NCBI RefSeq assembly: GCF_004337365.2
Contig: NZ_CP044016.1
Coordinates: forward strand, 310,001-374,000
Length of the DNA stretch: 64,000 nt
Source of the DNA: Rhizosphaericola mali
GTDB lineage: Bacteria; Bacteroidota; Bacteroidia; Chitinophagales; Chitinophagaceae
Direction of reading: 5' to 3'
Shown here: in pieces, positions 43,035-52,648 of the stretch
Position numbering within the stretch: the stretch's first letter is position 1
How the letters are laid out: every line of letters begins with the position of its first letter
Translations under genes and position numbers: made by a program
Notes under the pieces: model-generated
Seen by the model: only the letters and a program-made list of their open reading frames with translations
Databases searched by the model: none
Told to the model about the DNA's origin: nothing

Positions 43035-44312
43035 ATGAGTAATCTTACAACTATTGATCAAATAGCCCAAGACTGGGATATGAATCCACGTTGGAACGGT
43101 ATCGAGAGACCATACAGTCCATTAGATGTTTTGAAATTAAGAGGTAAAGTAAATATTGAGTATAGTTTGGCACGTCAGGGTGCAGAGAAACTATGGAATT
43201 ATGTAACTACACAAAGTACTACAACGGCTCTCGGTGCATTAACAGGAAATCAAGCAGTACAAGATATCGCCGCAGGGTTACAAGCTATTTACCTAAGCGG
43301 ATGGCAAGTGGCGGCTGATGCTAATATTGCCGGACAAATGTATCCTGATCAATCTTTGTATCCTGCGAATTCAGTACCCGAAGTAGTGAAAAAAATTAAT
43401 AACGCACTATTGCGTTGCGAGCAAATTGACTCTGTAAATGGAGACAATGCAAAAGATTGGATGGCGCCTATAATTGCAGATGCAGAGGCTGGCTTTGGTG
43501 GTAATTTGAATGCATTTGAGTTGATGAAAGGTATGATTGAGGCTGGTGCTGCTGGTGTACATTTCGAAGATCAGCTTTCTTCTGCAAAGAAATGTGGTCA
43601 TTTGGGTGGAAAAGTATTAGTACCAACAAAAGAAGCCATTGATAAATTGGTTGCTGCTAGATTAGCTGCTGACGTAATGAATGTACCTACGGTGTTAATT
43701 GCTAGAACAGATGCTGAAGCTGCGAATTTATTGACTTCGGATATTGATCCTAGAGATTATAAATTTTTGACAGGAGATCGTGCTAATGAAGGCTTCTACT
43801 ATGTTAAGAACGGTATTGATTTATGTATTGATCGTGGTCGTGCTTATGCCCCTTATGCAGATTTATTATGGATGGAGACTTCGAAACCAGATTTGGGATT
43901 GGCAAAAGAATTTGCACAAGGTATTCATGAAAAATTTCCTAGAAAAATGTTGGCTTATAATTGCTCTCCTTCTTTCAATTGGAAAAAACATTTATCCGAA
44001 AATGAGATGCAGGAATTCCGAGAAAAATTGGGCGAATTAGGTTTTAGATTCCAATTCATCACTTTGGCTGGCTTCCACGCATTAAATACTTCCATGTTTG
44101 AATTGGCACATGCATACAAACAAAGAGGAATGGCGGGGTTCTCCGAATTACAAGAACGTGAATTTGGACTTCAGGATAAAGGTTTTAGAGCGGTGAAACA
44201 TCAAAGTTTTGTAGGTACTGGCTACTTTGATTGCGTTCAAAATATAGTTCAACAAGGTAAGGCTTCTACGGTCGCAATGAAAGATAGTACCGAAACAGCA
44301 CAATTTGCCTAA
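43035..44312 (+). CDS. aceA: Isocitrate lyase
   Basis: 425 residues. Splits isocitrate into glyoxylate and succinate. The active-site signature K-K-C-G-H-L-G-G-K at about 185-193 with the catalytic Cys, and [15 protein letters not shown]. Cotranscribed with aceB and probably ended at the hairpin that follows. Confidence 0.95.
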   Translation: MSNLTTIDQIAQDWDMNPRWNGIERPYSPLDVLKLRGKVNIEYSLARQGAEKLWNYVTTQSTTTALGALTGNQAVQDIAAGLQAIYLSGWQVAADANIAGQMYPDQSLYPANSVPEVVKKINNALLRCEQIDSVNGDNAKDWMAPIIADAEAGFGGNLNAFELMKGMIEAGAAGVHFEDQLSSAKKCGHLGGKVLVPTKEAIDKLVAARLAADVMNVPTVLIARTDAEAANLLTSDIDPRDYKFLTGDRANEGFYYVKNGIDLCIDRGRAYAPYADLLWMETSKPDLGLAKEFAQGIHEKFPRKMLAYNCSPSFNWKKHLSENEMQEFREKLGELGFRFQFITLAGFHALNTSMFELAHAYKQRGMAGFSELQEREFGLQDKGFRAVKHQSFVGTGYFDCVQNIVQQGKASTVAMKDSTETAQFA

Positions 44313-44325
44313 CCTTAAATAAACT

Positions 44326-44361
44326 AGGGCCTTGTCTTAATGCAAGGCTCTCCTTCTTTTG
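44326..44361 (+). terminator. Terminator after aceA
   Basis: Arms AGGGCCTTG / CAAGGCTCT (one G-T pair) at 44326-44334 / 44343-44351 followed by TCCTTCTTTT. Confidence 0.65.
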
Positions 44362-44394
44362 TAAATCTATTTTTTAAACTCAAAATTATATACT

Positions 44395-46017
44395 ATGGTA
44401 GAATTAGGTGTGAAACATAAAAATATTGATTTGAGTAAATATGGTATTAAACCATCCATTGTCAATTGGAATTTGACTACAGAAGATTTAGTAAGTAGGA
44501 CGCTGGAATTAGGACAAGGTAAACTCAATGATACTGGTGCACTATGTGTCAATACGGGTAAATTTACAGGAAGATCTCCGCGTGATAAATTTATAGTCAA
44601 AGATGAAATAACGGAACATTTAGTTGATTGGGGGCAGATAAATAATCCTATATCGCCATTGTTATTTGATAGTTTGTATAATACAGTTTGTTTACATATT
44701 AAAGATCAAGAAATTTGGGTGAGAGGTGTAAAAGCTTGCGCGGACGAGCGCTATAAATTAAATATTCTAGTTGTCAATGAAACTCCTTGGGCTAATCTTT
44801 TTTGCAAACAATTATTCATACGTCCCGAAGATCAAGCTATCACTAATTTCGATGCGGATTGGCTGATATTACAAGTGCCTTCGTTTTTGGCTGAGCCCAG
44901 TATTGATGGAACAAGGAATGAAAATTTTACAATAGTTAATTTCACCAGAAAGATTATTCTAATAGGGGGAAGTGCTTATACTGGTGAAATGAAAAAAGGA
45001 ATTTTTAGTGTTTTAAATATGTCTCTTCCTCATTACGATAAAGTGCTGCCAATGCACTGCGCCGCGAATGAGGGGACAAATGGAGACGTTGCTTTGTTCT
45101 TTGGTCTGAGTGGAACGGGGAAAACGACACTAAGTACAGATCCTGAGCGCTCTCTTATTGGAGATGATGAGCATGGCTGGGCGGAGGGTTCAATATTTAA
45201 TTTTGAAGGAGGCTGTTATGCAAAATGTATCAATCTCACACAAGAACATGAGCCGCAAATCTATAATGCTATCAAGCACGGTGCATTAGTAGAGAACACT
45301 ACGTTTTATCAAGATTCCAATCAATTAAATTATTCTGATAGTTCCATTACGGAAAATACTCGAGTTGCCTACCCAATTGATTATTTGGAAAAAATAAAAT
45401 CACCATCGCATGGCAATGAACCGACCAATATTTTCTTTCTTTCTTGTGACGCATTTGGGGTATTACCTCCCATTGTAAAACTGAATAAAGAACAAGCAAT
45501 GTATTATTTTTTGAGTGGTTATACTGCAAAAGTGGCTGGTACTGAAGTGGGAATCGCGCATCCTGTTTCTACATTTTCTGCTTGTTTTGGAAACGTATTT
45601 TTACCCTTAAATCCAGTCATTTATGCCAATTTATTAGGTGAAAAACTGAGTAAAAATGAGAAAATAAATGTTTGGATGGTAAATACGGGATGGGTTGGAG
45701 GGCCTTATGGAGTTGGTAATAGGATTAAACTAGCATATTCTCGCCAGCTAATTAAAAGTGCAATTGATGGAACTATTCATCAAGGTGGCTACAATACACA
45801 TTCGGTGTTTGGATTTCAAATTCCTCTAAAATGTCCTAATGTTCCTAATGAAGTATTAAATCCTAGAATTCAATGGGATTGCCCAGAAGCCTATGATAAT
45901 GCGGCGATAGAATTAGCACAGAAATTTGTGAAAAATTTCGAACCTTATAGAAAAGAAGCGAATGCCGATATTATAAATGCCTCTCCTATAACTGTGAGAC
46001 TGGCAAATGCTTCTTAA
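44395..46017 (+). CDS. pckA: Phosphoenolpyruvate carboxykinase (ATP)
   Basis: 540 residues. Converts oxaloacetate to PEP, the gluconeogenic exit needed when growing on acetate through the glyoxylate shunt; hence its place after aceBA. Marks are the kinase-1a loop G-L-S-G-T-G-K-T-T-L-S near 240-250, G-D-D-E-H-G-W, and R-S-P-R-D-K-F. The start ATG 44395 agrees with the family length. Confidence 0.95.
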   Translation: MVELGVKHKNIDLSKYGIKPSIVNWNLTTEDLVSRTLELGQGKLNDTGALCVNTGKFTGRSPRDKFIVKDEITEHLVDWGQINNPISPLLFDSLYNTVCLHIKDQEIWVRGVKACADERYKLNILVVNETPWANLFCKQLFIRPEDQAITNFDADWLILQVPSFLAEPSIDGTRNENFTIVNFTRKIILIGGSAYTGEMKKGIFSVLNMSLPHYDKVLPMHCAANEGTNGDVALFFGLSGTGKTTLSTDPERSLIGDDEHGWAEGSIFNFEGGCYAKCINLTQEHEPQIYNAIKHGALVENTTFYQDSNQLNYSDSSITENTRVAYPIDYLEKIKSPSHGNEPTNIFFLSCDAFGVLPPIVKLNKEQAMYYFLSGYTAKVAGTEVGIAHPVSTFSACFGNVFLPLNPVIYANLLGEKLSKNEKINVWMVNTGWVGGPYGVGNRIKLAYSRQLIKSAIDGTIHQGGYNTHSVFGFQIPLKCPNVPNEVLNPRIQWDCPEAYDNAAIELAQKFVKNFEPYRKEANADIINASPITVRLANAS

Positions 46018-46135
46018 AATCTACTCAAACAATTAATATCGATACGAAAAGCAAATAAATTTTTTGTGAATAAATACTATTTAACTTTTTCTTAATTGAA
46101 CTATTATAGTTTACCTGAATCAAAATTTAAACTAC

Positions 46136-46164
46136 ATGCGGAGTAATTAATACTCCGTATTTTA
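46136..46164. terminator. Bidirectional terminator between pckA and the channel gene
   Basis: CGGAGTA / TACTCCG arms (46139-46145 / 46151-46157) followed by TATTTTAT, overlapping the end of the converging gene. Confidence 0.65.
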
Positions 46165-47118
46165 TGATAGCTCCTTGAATGTGTTTAGTTTTTCCAAATC
46201 CAAAATTGTAGTTTTTCCATCTTCACTCTCATGGAACATGGGAACAAATTTCGCATTAGGAATAATTTCGTCTGTAATATAGGACGTTCTTTTCATTACA
46301 TTATTGGCGTATACGTCATCAAAACCATTGATCGAAACATAAATTTCTAAGTCTGCCTGTTTCATTTCTTCTGTCGATAAATGTATTAGCGGGCTATTAT
46401 CGTCAATGGGATGTACAATCGTCCAATTCATTACAAGATTATCAATATGTTTTCTTTCCAGTTCTAATTCGTAAAATTTATAGTTGTTTTTACCATTTTC
46501 ATGTACCAATAAACTTGCAGTAACTCTTATCGAAACATTCGTTAGCGCATGCTTATTTTTAAAAGATACAATTCGAAACATTAACCCATGTCCTCCACGA
46601 TATGGTGCGATAACTGCATTATGGCTAAAAGAAATATGTGCTTTAGGTCTGGAAAATCTTCCATACATAACACCTGTTGCAACCGCAAAAGATGCGAATC
46701 CTGAAGCAGCTTCTAAGGAAGAGATAATATTGGCTGCATGCCCGACGGGGTTAACTCTCCCATAACCAACCGTAGTAAATGTTTCAGTACTAAAATAAAA
46801 TACTTCTGCAATTCTACCCCAACAAGATTTTGCAATGATCCCTTGTAAGCTATTCATTCCAAAGAAAAGATAGAGTGACGTGTAAACTATATTTATAGTA
46901 AAGTAAAACAGTAAGAGTGTAAAAATAAATTGCCAAGTAGACATACTCAAAAGCCAATTATAAATACTCCAACGTTGCCAAATAGGAACTCCTTGTTTGA
47001 CTATATTGAAACTACCATCCTTATTGATAAATCTACCTCCAAAATCTTCTACTTTATTACTAAAGCCGGTATCATCATTGGTTTTGAGTCTGTGTTTGTG
47101 ATTGAGAAAGGAAGGCAT
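46162..47118 (-). CDS. Inward-rectifier (KirBac-type) potassium channel
   Basis: 318 residues: outer helix (F-I-F-T-L-L-L-F-Y-F-T-I-N-I-V-Y), pore with selectivity filter T-V-G-Y-G, inner helix with glycines (G-F-A-S-F-A-V-A-T-G-V-M-Y-G), and a C-terminal beta-rich Kir domain from about 150 with F-R-I-V-S-F-K-N-K-H. Gated by the cytoplasmic domain in known KirBacs. Confidence 0.92.
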   Translation of the reverse strand: MPSFLNHKHRLKTNDDTGFSNKVEDFGGRFINKDGSFNIVKQGVPIWQRWSIYNWLLSMSTWQFIFTLLLFYFTINIVYTSLYLFFGMNSLQGIIAKSCWGRIAEVFYFSTETFTTVGYGRVNPVGHAANIISSLEAASGFASFAVATGVMYGRFSRPKAHISFSHNAVIAPYRGGHGLMFRIVSFKNKHALTNVSIRVTASLLVHENGKNNYKFYELELERKHIDNLVMNWTIVHPIDDNSPLIHLSTEEMKQADLEIYVSINGFDDVYANNVMKRTSYITDEIIPNAKFVPMFHESEDGKTTILDLEKLNTFKELS

Positions 47119-47174
47119 AGATGGTTTTTGAAATAATTTTAGAATACAAAAGTAGCTGTTTTATACAAACAAAA

Positions 47175-47201
47175 AACCTCGCTATATTATATAGCGAGGT
47201 T
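47175..47201 (-). terminator. Terminator of fusA
   Basis: Perfect 12-base arms (47175-47186 / 47190-47201), 3-base loop, with a T-run on the minus strand, 25 bases past the fusA stop. Confidence 0.8.
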
Positions 47202-47226
47202 TTCAATATTTGAGATTCGGAAGATA

Positions 47227-49383
47227 TTAATCTTCGTCTTCGTCTTTTACTTTTCCTTTGTTTTTCGCCATTACTTCTTCAGCAATATTATTAGGAGCTG
47301 GAGTGTAATGAGAGAATTCCATTGTAGAAGATGCACGACCAGAAGATAAAGAACGTAATTGAGTTACATATCCAAACATTTCACTCAATGGAACTTTAGC
47401 TTTGATAACTTGTGCATTGTTACGGCTATCCATACCTTCCATCATACCACGACGACGGTTCAAGTCACCTGTAACATCTCCCATGTATTGATCAGGAGTA
47501 GTTACTTCTACTTTCATGATTGGTTCCAACAATGTAGGTTTAGCTTTTGCACCAGCGTGGCGGAAACCAGCTTTTGCTGCTAATTCGAAAGACATTGCGT
47601 CAGAGTCAACAGGGTGGAAGCTACCGTCAAATACACGGATTTTCATGTTTTCAACAGGGAAACCAGCTAATACACCAGTACTCATTGCTGTTTCGAAACC
47701 TTTGCTTATTGCAGGGACAAATTCACGAGGGATAGATCCACCAAATAAATCATTTACGAATTGGAAAGATTTACCTTCATTTTCTTTCATCCATTCAGCA
47801 TCTGCAGGTCCGATTTCAAATTGGATATCCGCAAATTTACCACGACCACCAGTTTGTTTTTTCAACGTTTCACGGTGAGAAATAGTATTACCGAATGCTT
47901 CTTTATAGGCAACCTGTGGTGCACCTTGGTTTACTTCAACTTTGAATTCGCGTTTCATACGATCCAAAATGATTTCCAAGTGCAATTCACCCATACCACG
48001 AAGGATGGTTTGACCAGTTGCTTCGTCTGTATTTACACGTAAAGTAGGATCTTCTTCAACTAATTTGGAAATAGCCATACCCATTTTATCTACGTCATTT
48101 TGAGTTTTAGGCTCAATTGCGATCGCGATAACTGGTTCTGGGATGAACATGTTTTCCAATACGATTGGGAATTTTTCATCACAAAGTGTATCACCAGTTT
48201 TGATTTCTTTGAAACCAACAGCGGCTCCGATATCACCAGCTTCGATAAATTCAACAGGATTTTGTTTGTTCGCGAACATCTTCATGATACGGCTGATACG
48301 TTCATTTTTGCCACTACGCATATTTTTAACGTAAGAACCCGCATCTAAATGTCCAGAATAACAACGGAAGAATGCCAAACGACCAACGAATGGATCAGTC
48401 ATGATTTTGAATGCTAAAGCAGAGAATGGCGCTTTTGCATCTGGAGCACGACGCTCTTCTTTATCTGTATCTGGATTAACACCGATAGTATCACCTACAT
48501 CTACTGGAGAAGGTAAGTAACGACATACCGCGTCTAATGCAGTTTGTACACCTTTATTTTTGAAAGAAGAACCACACATCATTGGGATGATGCTTAAGTC
48601 GATCGCTGCCTTACGGATAGCTTCGTGCATTTCATCTTCTGTAATAGAATTAGGATCTTCAAAGAATTTTTCCATCAAAGTTTCGTCGTATTCAGCTACG
48701 GCTTCAACTAATTTAGCTCTCCATTCTTCTACTTCCTCTACCATATCTTCAGGTACAGGGATCTCTGTATAGGTCATACCTTCAGTAGAATCATCCCAGA
48801 TGATACCTACATTTTTAATCAAGTCAACGACACCTTTGAAGTTGTCTTCTGCACCGATTGGTAATTGTAATGGAACTGCATTGGCACCTAACATGTCATG
48901 CAATTGTTTTACAACCATCAAGAAATCAGCACCTTGACGGTCCATTTTATTTACGAAACCGATACGAGGTACACGGTAACGGTTTGCTTGACGCCATACA
49001 GTTTCAGATTGTGGTTCTACACCATCAACAGCTGAGAACAAGGCAATCAAACCATCCAATACACGCATAGAACGTTCTACTTCTACAGTAAAGTCTACGT
49101 GACCTGGAGTATCGATAATATTAAAAGCGTAATCTTTAGTATCTGATGTTTTTTGACCTTGTACTGTTGGGAAAGGCCATTTACAGCTAACCGCTGCAGA
49201 TGTAATGGTAATACCTCTTTCTTTCTCTTGAGCCATCCAGTCGGTTGTAGCACCACCGTCGTGTACTTCACCGATTTTGTGAATCATACCAGTGTAGCGC
49301 AAGATACGCTCGGTAGTAGTGGTTTTACCGGCATCGATGTGTGCGGCAATACCAAAGTTGCGTTGTAATTTCAAGTCCGCCAT
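47227..49383 (-). CDS. fusA: Elongation factor G
   Basis: 718 residues, full length. GTPase that moves tRNA and mRNA through the ribosome. G1 A-H-I-D-A-G-K-T-T near 15-23, G2 R-G-I-T-I-T-S-A, G3 D-T-P-G-H-V-D-F, G4 N-K-M-D; domain IV and V follow. Its own transcription unit, not within a str operon. Confidence 0.97.
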   Translation of the reverse strand: MADLKLQRNFGIAAHIDAGKTTTTERILRYTGMIHKIGEVHDGGATTDWMAQEKERGITITSAAVSCKWPFPTVQGQKTSDTKDYAFNIIDTPGHVDFTVEVERSMRVLDGLIALFSAVDGVEPQSETVWRQANRYRVPRIGFVNKMDRQGADFLMVVKQLHDMLGANAVPLQLPIGAEDNFKGVVDLIKNVGIIWDDSTEGMTYTEIPVPEDMVEEVEEWRAKLVEAVAEYDETLMEKFFEDPNSITEDEMHEAIRKAAIDLSIIPMMCGSSFKNKGVQTALDAVCRYLPSPVDVGDTIGVNPDTDKEERRAPDAKAPFSALAFKIMTDPFVGRLAFFRCYSGHLDAGSYVKNMRSGKNERISRIMKMFANKQNPVEFIEAGDIGAAVGFKEIKTGDTLCDEKFPIVLENMFIPEPVIAIAIEPKTQNDVDKMGMAISKLVEEDPTLRVNTDEATGQTILRGMGELHLEIILDRMKREFKVEVNQGAPQVAYKEAFGNTISHRETLKKQTGGRGKFADIQFEIGPADAEWMKENEGKSFQFVNDLFGGSIPREFVPAISKGFETAMSTGVLAGFPVENMKIRVFDGSFHPVDSDAMSFELAAKAGFRHAGAKAKPTLLEPIMKVEVTTPDQYMGDVTGDLNRRRGMMEGMDSRNNAQVIKAKVPLSEMFGYVTQLRSLSSGRASSTMEFSHYTPAPNNIAEEVMAKNKGKVKDEDED

Positions 49384-49440
49384 AAAACGAAAAATATTTA
49401 TTTTTTACATGAAAGTGGAAAACAATCCCAATTTCGGGCG

Positions 49441-49448
49441 CAAAAGTA
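49441..49448 (-). promoter_or_regulatory. Candidate promoter -7 box of fusA
   Basis: On the minus strand TACTTTTG, a full match to TAnnTTTG, 58 bases upstream of the fusA ATG. The -33 element is not clear. Confidence 0.5.
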
Positions 49449-49654
49449 AATAAAAATTGTGTTAATTCGATATTTTTATTTATAAAGCATCTATGAATTC
49501 TTTCTATAAATAGTAAAATGTGGATAAATGAAAATATAAATTATTTATACAAACTGAATAATTTTCTATTTGCTTGAAAATCAATCTGCTGAAAAATAAA
49601 ATAAATAAATTATAAATTTTTATTTTTTTACGAAAAAAATTAGGATTGAAATTG

Positions 49655-50005
49655 TCAATCTTGTTTGATAGCTTCAATATCTAAATTAGCATTTGGAATA
49701 TTGACCAATGCTTTGATGATTTTGCCATCTATTGTATCCGATTCATCTCTTTTAAATATGACAGTGCCTCCATAAGATTGCACTTCGAATGTATCTTTTG
49801 CAGTATTGACAACCTCAATGGCTCCTATAGGAGAAACAATTTCAAGTGTAGAATCGTTTTTGGCACTTACTTCTGAGATGATCACTTTGCCATTTTGGTC
49901 AAATTTGTATTTACCGCAATATTCACTCATGTTGTTTTTAATTGAGATAAAGGATAGTGAAAGGACGAGAATAACGATACTTAAGAAGGATTTTAGAATT
50001 TTCAT
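49655..50005 (-). CDS. Small exported hypothetical protein
   Basis: 116 residues with an N-terminal hydrophobic segment (F-L-S-I-V-I-L-V-L-S-L-S-F-I) and a beta-rich mature part. No family recognised; probably periplasmic or anchored. Confidence 0.65.
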   Translation of the reverse strand: MKILKSFLSIVILVLSLSFISIKNNMSEYCGKYKFDQNGKVIISEVSAKNDSTLEIVSPIGAIEVVNTAKDTFEVQSYGGTVIFKRDESDTIDGKIIKALVNIPNANLDIEAIKQD

Positions 50006-50172
50006 AAAATTGGTTTATTGGTTTTTGCAATGACATACTTGACCAAAATTAAATCACTTAGTATAGTAAATGGGTGACTCAATTTTAATTAATGTATTCT
50101 TAATCTTTCATTTTTCAGATTATAATACCTATTCATCAATATCAAATGAAAGAATGAAAATATCTATTTTAA

Positions 50173-51195
50173 TTATTTATCCTTTCCCAATTTTAGAGGA
50201 TTAAAAGTTGAGTCATTTTTAGTTTTTGCTTTTTCTAATATAGAATCTATTGTATTATGTGTTTGTGTCGTGGGGAAGGTCATGCGGTTATTTTCATAAC
50301 TGTTGGTACTTTGATTGTTTTGAACCATCCAATAAATAACTCTAATAAGAATAAAACCACCAAAAAGCCAAAATCTGATTGAACGATCAGAAAAAATAGC
50401 AGGTTTGTTTTCCTGTCTGTAATGTTTTTTTATGATTTCATTATTTTTTTTAATGAGCTCTTCTTGAGTAGGGGAAACATTTAAAGTCGTAAGCATTTTA
50501 CTAATAGCGAATGCTTTTTTTATATTCGGAAATTGTAATTCAACTATCAAGTGAGTCAAGCCATGGCTTATTTCTTCTCGATATTCGATCAAGAATTCGG
50601 GAAGTGTATTGAAAAAAGTTGCCCAATTTTGGTCTTTGTTAGTCCAAATGTCGATGATTTCTAATTTGGATAAATAGTTATCTCTACTAATATTTCGAAA
50701 TTGAAAAAAGGATTTTTCACAAAAAAAAGTAAAGCTTTGAAAAGCGTCAAACAAGTCCTCTTTTTCCATAAATTTCTGAACTGAAAGCCAAGTGGTAGCA
50801 TCTTTAAAATTACCATTTGATAACAAAATCTTCATAGTCTTATCAAATGGAATAATCATATATGGCGATATAAATCGGACAAAATCAAATGTAACCTGAA
50901 CGTTATGTAAGGATTGAAATGTAGAAAAATCTATTCTTCCTTTTTCGATCAATTGTAATAATGCAGGCTCCTGCCAAATTTTTTCATGAAAATCTAATCT
51001 CTGCAAAAAATTAGGTTGTTCTATTTCTGTTAAAATATCTTGTTTGTTGTAGGAAAAATCTTCAATAGTTACAATTCCTATTGATTCTAATGCAAATTCG
51101 GCTTGAATTCTTTTCTTTAAAATAGCGGGTTGTGACAACTCCTCTATAGGAATTTCACAATGATTAAAAAATCGAATAGGGGAGATGTACTGCAT
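50173..51195 (-). CDS. Hypothetical protein of the Hsp70 operon (paralogue 1)
   Basis: 340 residues: a helical domain opening Y-I-S-P-I-R-F-F-N-H-C, one membrane helix near 272-290 (F-W-L-F-G-G-F-I-L-I-R-V-I-Y-W), then a polar tail. Homologous over its first ~260 residues with the next gene upstream (both Y-I-S-P-I-R-F-F and F-F-N-T-L-P). Last gene of the four-gene unit led by 55202-55513. Possible tail-anchored client or cofactor of the Hsp70; not a known family. Confidence 0.72.
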   Translation of the reverse strand: MQYISPIRFFNHCEIPIEELSQPAILKKRIQAEFALESIGIVTIEDFSYNKQDILTEIEQPNFLQRLDFHEKIWQEPALLQLIEKGRIDFSTFQSLHNVQVTFDFVRFISPYMIIPFDKTMKILLSNGNFKDATTWLSVQKFMEKEDLFDAFQSFTFFCEKSFFQFRNISRDNYLSKLEIIDIWTNKDQNWATFFNTLPEFLIEYREEISHGLTHLIVELQFPNIKKAFAISKMLTTLNVSPTQEELIKKNNEIIKKHYRQENKPAIFSDRSIRFWLFGGFILIRVIYWMVQNNQSTNSYENNRMTFPTTQTHNTIDSILEKAKTKNDSTFNPLKLGKDK

Positions 51196-51199
51196 AAAT

Positions 51200-52648
51200 C
51201 TAATAAATTGCGAATAAATCGATGGATTTGGGTTTGCTAATTGCTGTGCTGATCATTCCTGTTTGATATCGTAAATCAAGGGAAATAGTATCAGCTTTGG
51301 ATTGTAAACTATTGTCTTTAGTTTTAAAAGTATAGAATGGATGTAACCCATAAATTTTTGGGTAACTATCGGACTGGTTATTTCCATATTTATGCGTTAG
51401 TTCTTTATAATTTTTTACAACTATAAATATATCGTATATTCTATTATCCAGCGTAAAAGTTTGACTTTTGTTAGCAGGTAGGGGAATTATATTATCTGAA
51501 TTTCCCTTGTAGATATAGAAATTAAAGGATGTTTTGTTGTGTATATTTACGACTGTTTTTTGATTTTTTATACCTGAAAAATTATAGTAAGCAGGATCAA
51601 AACTATCAAATAGAATGGAATCTTTTTGATAATAATAGACTGTTTTTTGCGGACTAAAGGACTGTGAAAATAGACTGTTTTTTTCTCTAAATTTTTCAAA
51701 TGAAGCATTGGTAATCTTGCCTGCTTGCTCTTTTTTATATTGATGATACCAAACATTAATTGTTATCGCAATAAAAATTGACAGAATTAAGCAAAGAAGG
51801 AAAATAAAAAAGGCTGTGTATTTATTAACAATTCGTTTCTTTCCTCGAAATTTTATTTCGACAAATCGAGTTTTGGATAAATAAATCTTGTGGTTTTTTA
51901 ATACCAATTTTTTTAGCCCTTCTTCCAAATTGAGCTGAGTTAATTTGATACTTATACGAGCTGTTAATACTCTATTTGCTTTTTGAATCTCAACGGTTAA
52001 ATTGATGATTTTACGTGATAGTTCGTCTATCTCAACTGAAAAATAATTAGGAAGCGTATTGAAAAATTGTGGCCAATTTGTATTTGCCCAAACTGTAATA
52101 TCGGAGATATGTTTTTTATAGTTGTCTTTGCTTATATTTTTGAATAGTTGCATTGATTTGAGAAAAAACATCCTAACACTCTGGTAAGCGTTATCAAACT
52201 CCATATCTGAAATATGATCTTGATATTTCAAAAGTACCGTTGCTTGATCAAAATCTTTTTCGTACAAACATTTTCCAAGAATTTTGGCAAAAGAAAAAGT
52301 AAAATAAGGTGCAATAAACGCACTAAATGAAGATGAATTGACGCTTATTGAATCAAATAAAGGTATATCTCCCGCCCATATTTGCTTTTCCAAAAAATCA
52401 AGTAGAACTTTAGAATTCCAAATTAAAAGATGAAACTTTAAAGCTTGCTGAACATCAGAATCCTCAAATAACGCTACAAAAAATTGTGGACTATAATCCC
52501 AATTTTCTATAGAAATAATTCCATTCTCGGAAGAGGAAAGTTCCAATTGCACCATCTTTTTTAATTTGGAAATTTCCATGGTCGGAATTTTTTCCAAATC
52601 TATCTGGCAATATTCAAAAAAGCGAATGGGGGAAATGTAATTTTGCAT
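51200..52648 (-). CDS. Hypothetical protein of the Hsp70 operon (paralogue 2)
   Basis: 482 residues. Same N-terminal domain as its neighbour, a membrane helix near 277-297 (F-F-I-F-L-L-C-L-I-L-S-I-F-I-A-I-T), and a longer beta-rich C-terminal part outside the membrane. It sits directly behind the Hsp70 gene (its start abuts the Hsp70 stop) and four bases before paralogue 1. Confidence 0.72.
   Translation of the reverse strand: MQNYISPIRFFEYCQIDLEKIPTMEISKLKKMVQLELSSSENGIISIENWDYSPQFFVALFEDSDVQQALKFHLLIWNSKVLLDFLEKQIWAGDIPLFDSISVNSSSFSAFIAPYFTFSFAKILGKCLYEKDFDQATVLLKYQDHISDMEFDNAYQSVRMFFLKSMQLFKNISKDNYKKHISDITVWANTNWPQFFNTLPNYFSVEIDELSRKIINLTVEIQKANRVLTARISIKLTQLNLEEGLKKLVLKNHKIYLSKTRFVEIKFRGKKRIVNKYTAFFIFLLCLILSIFIAITINVWYHQYKKEQAGKITNASFEKFREKNSLFSQSFSPQKTVYYYQKDSILFDSFDPAYYNFSGIKNQKTVVNIHNKTSFNFYIYKGNSDNIIPLPANKSQTFTLDNRIYDIFIVVKNYKELTHKYGNNQSDSYPKIYGLHPFYTFKTKDNSLQSKADTISLDLRYQTGMISTAISKPKSIDLFAIY

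Noticed and set aside
47359-49368. Plus-strand frames opposite fusA
   Set aside because: Shadows of a highly expressed gene with biased codons; no start signals or family features.
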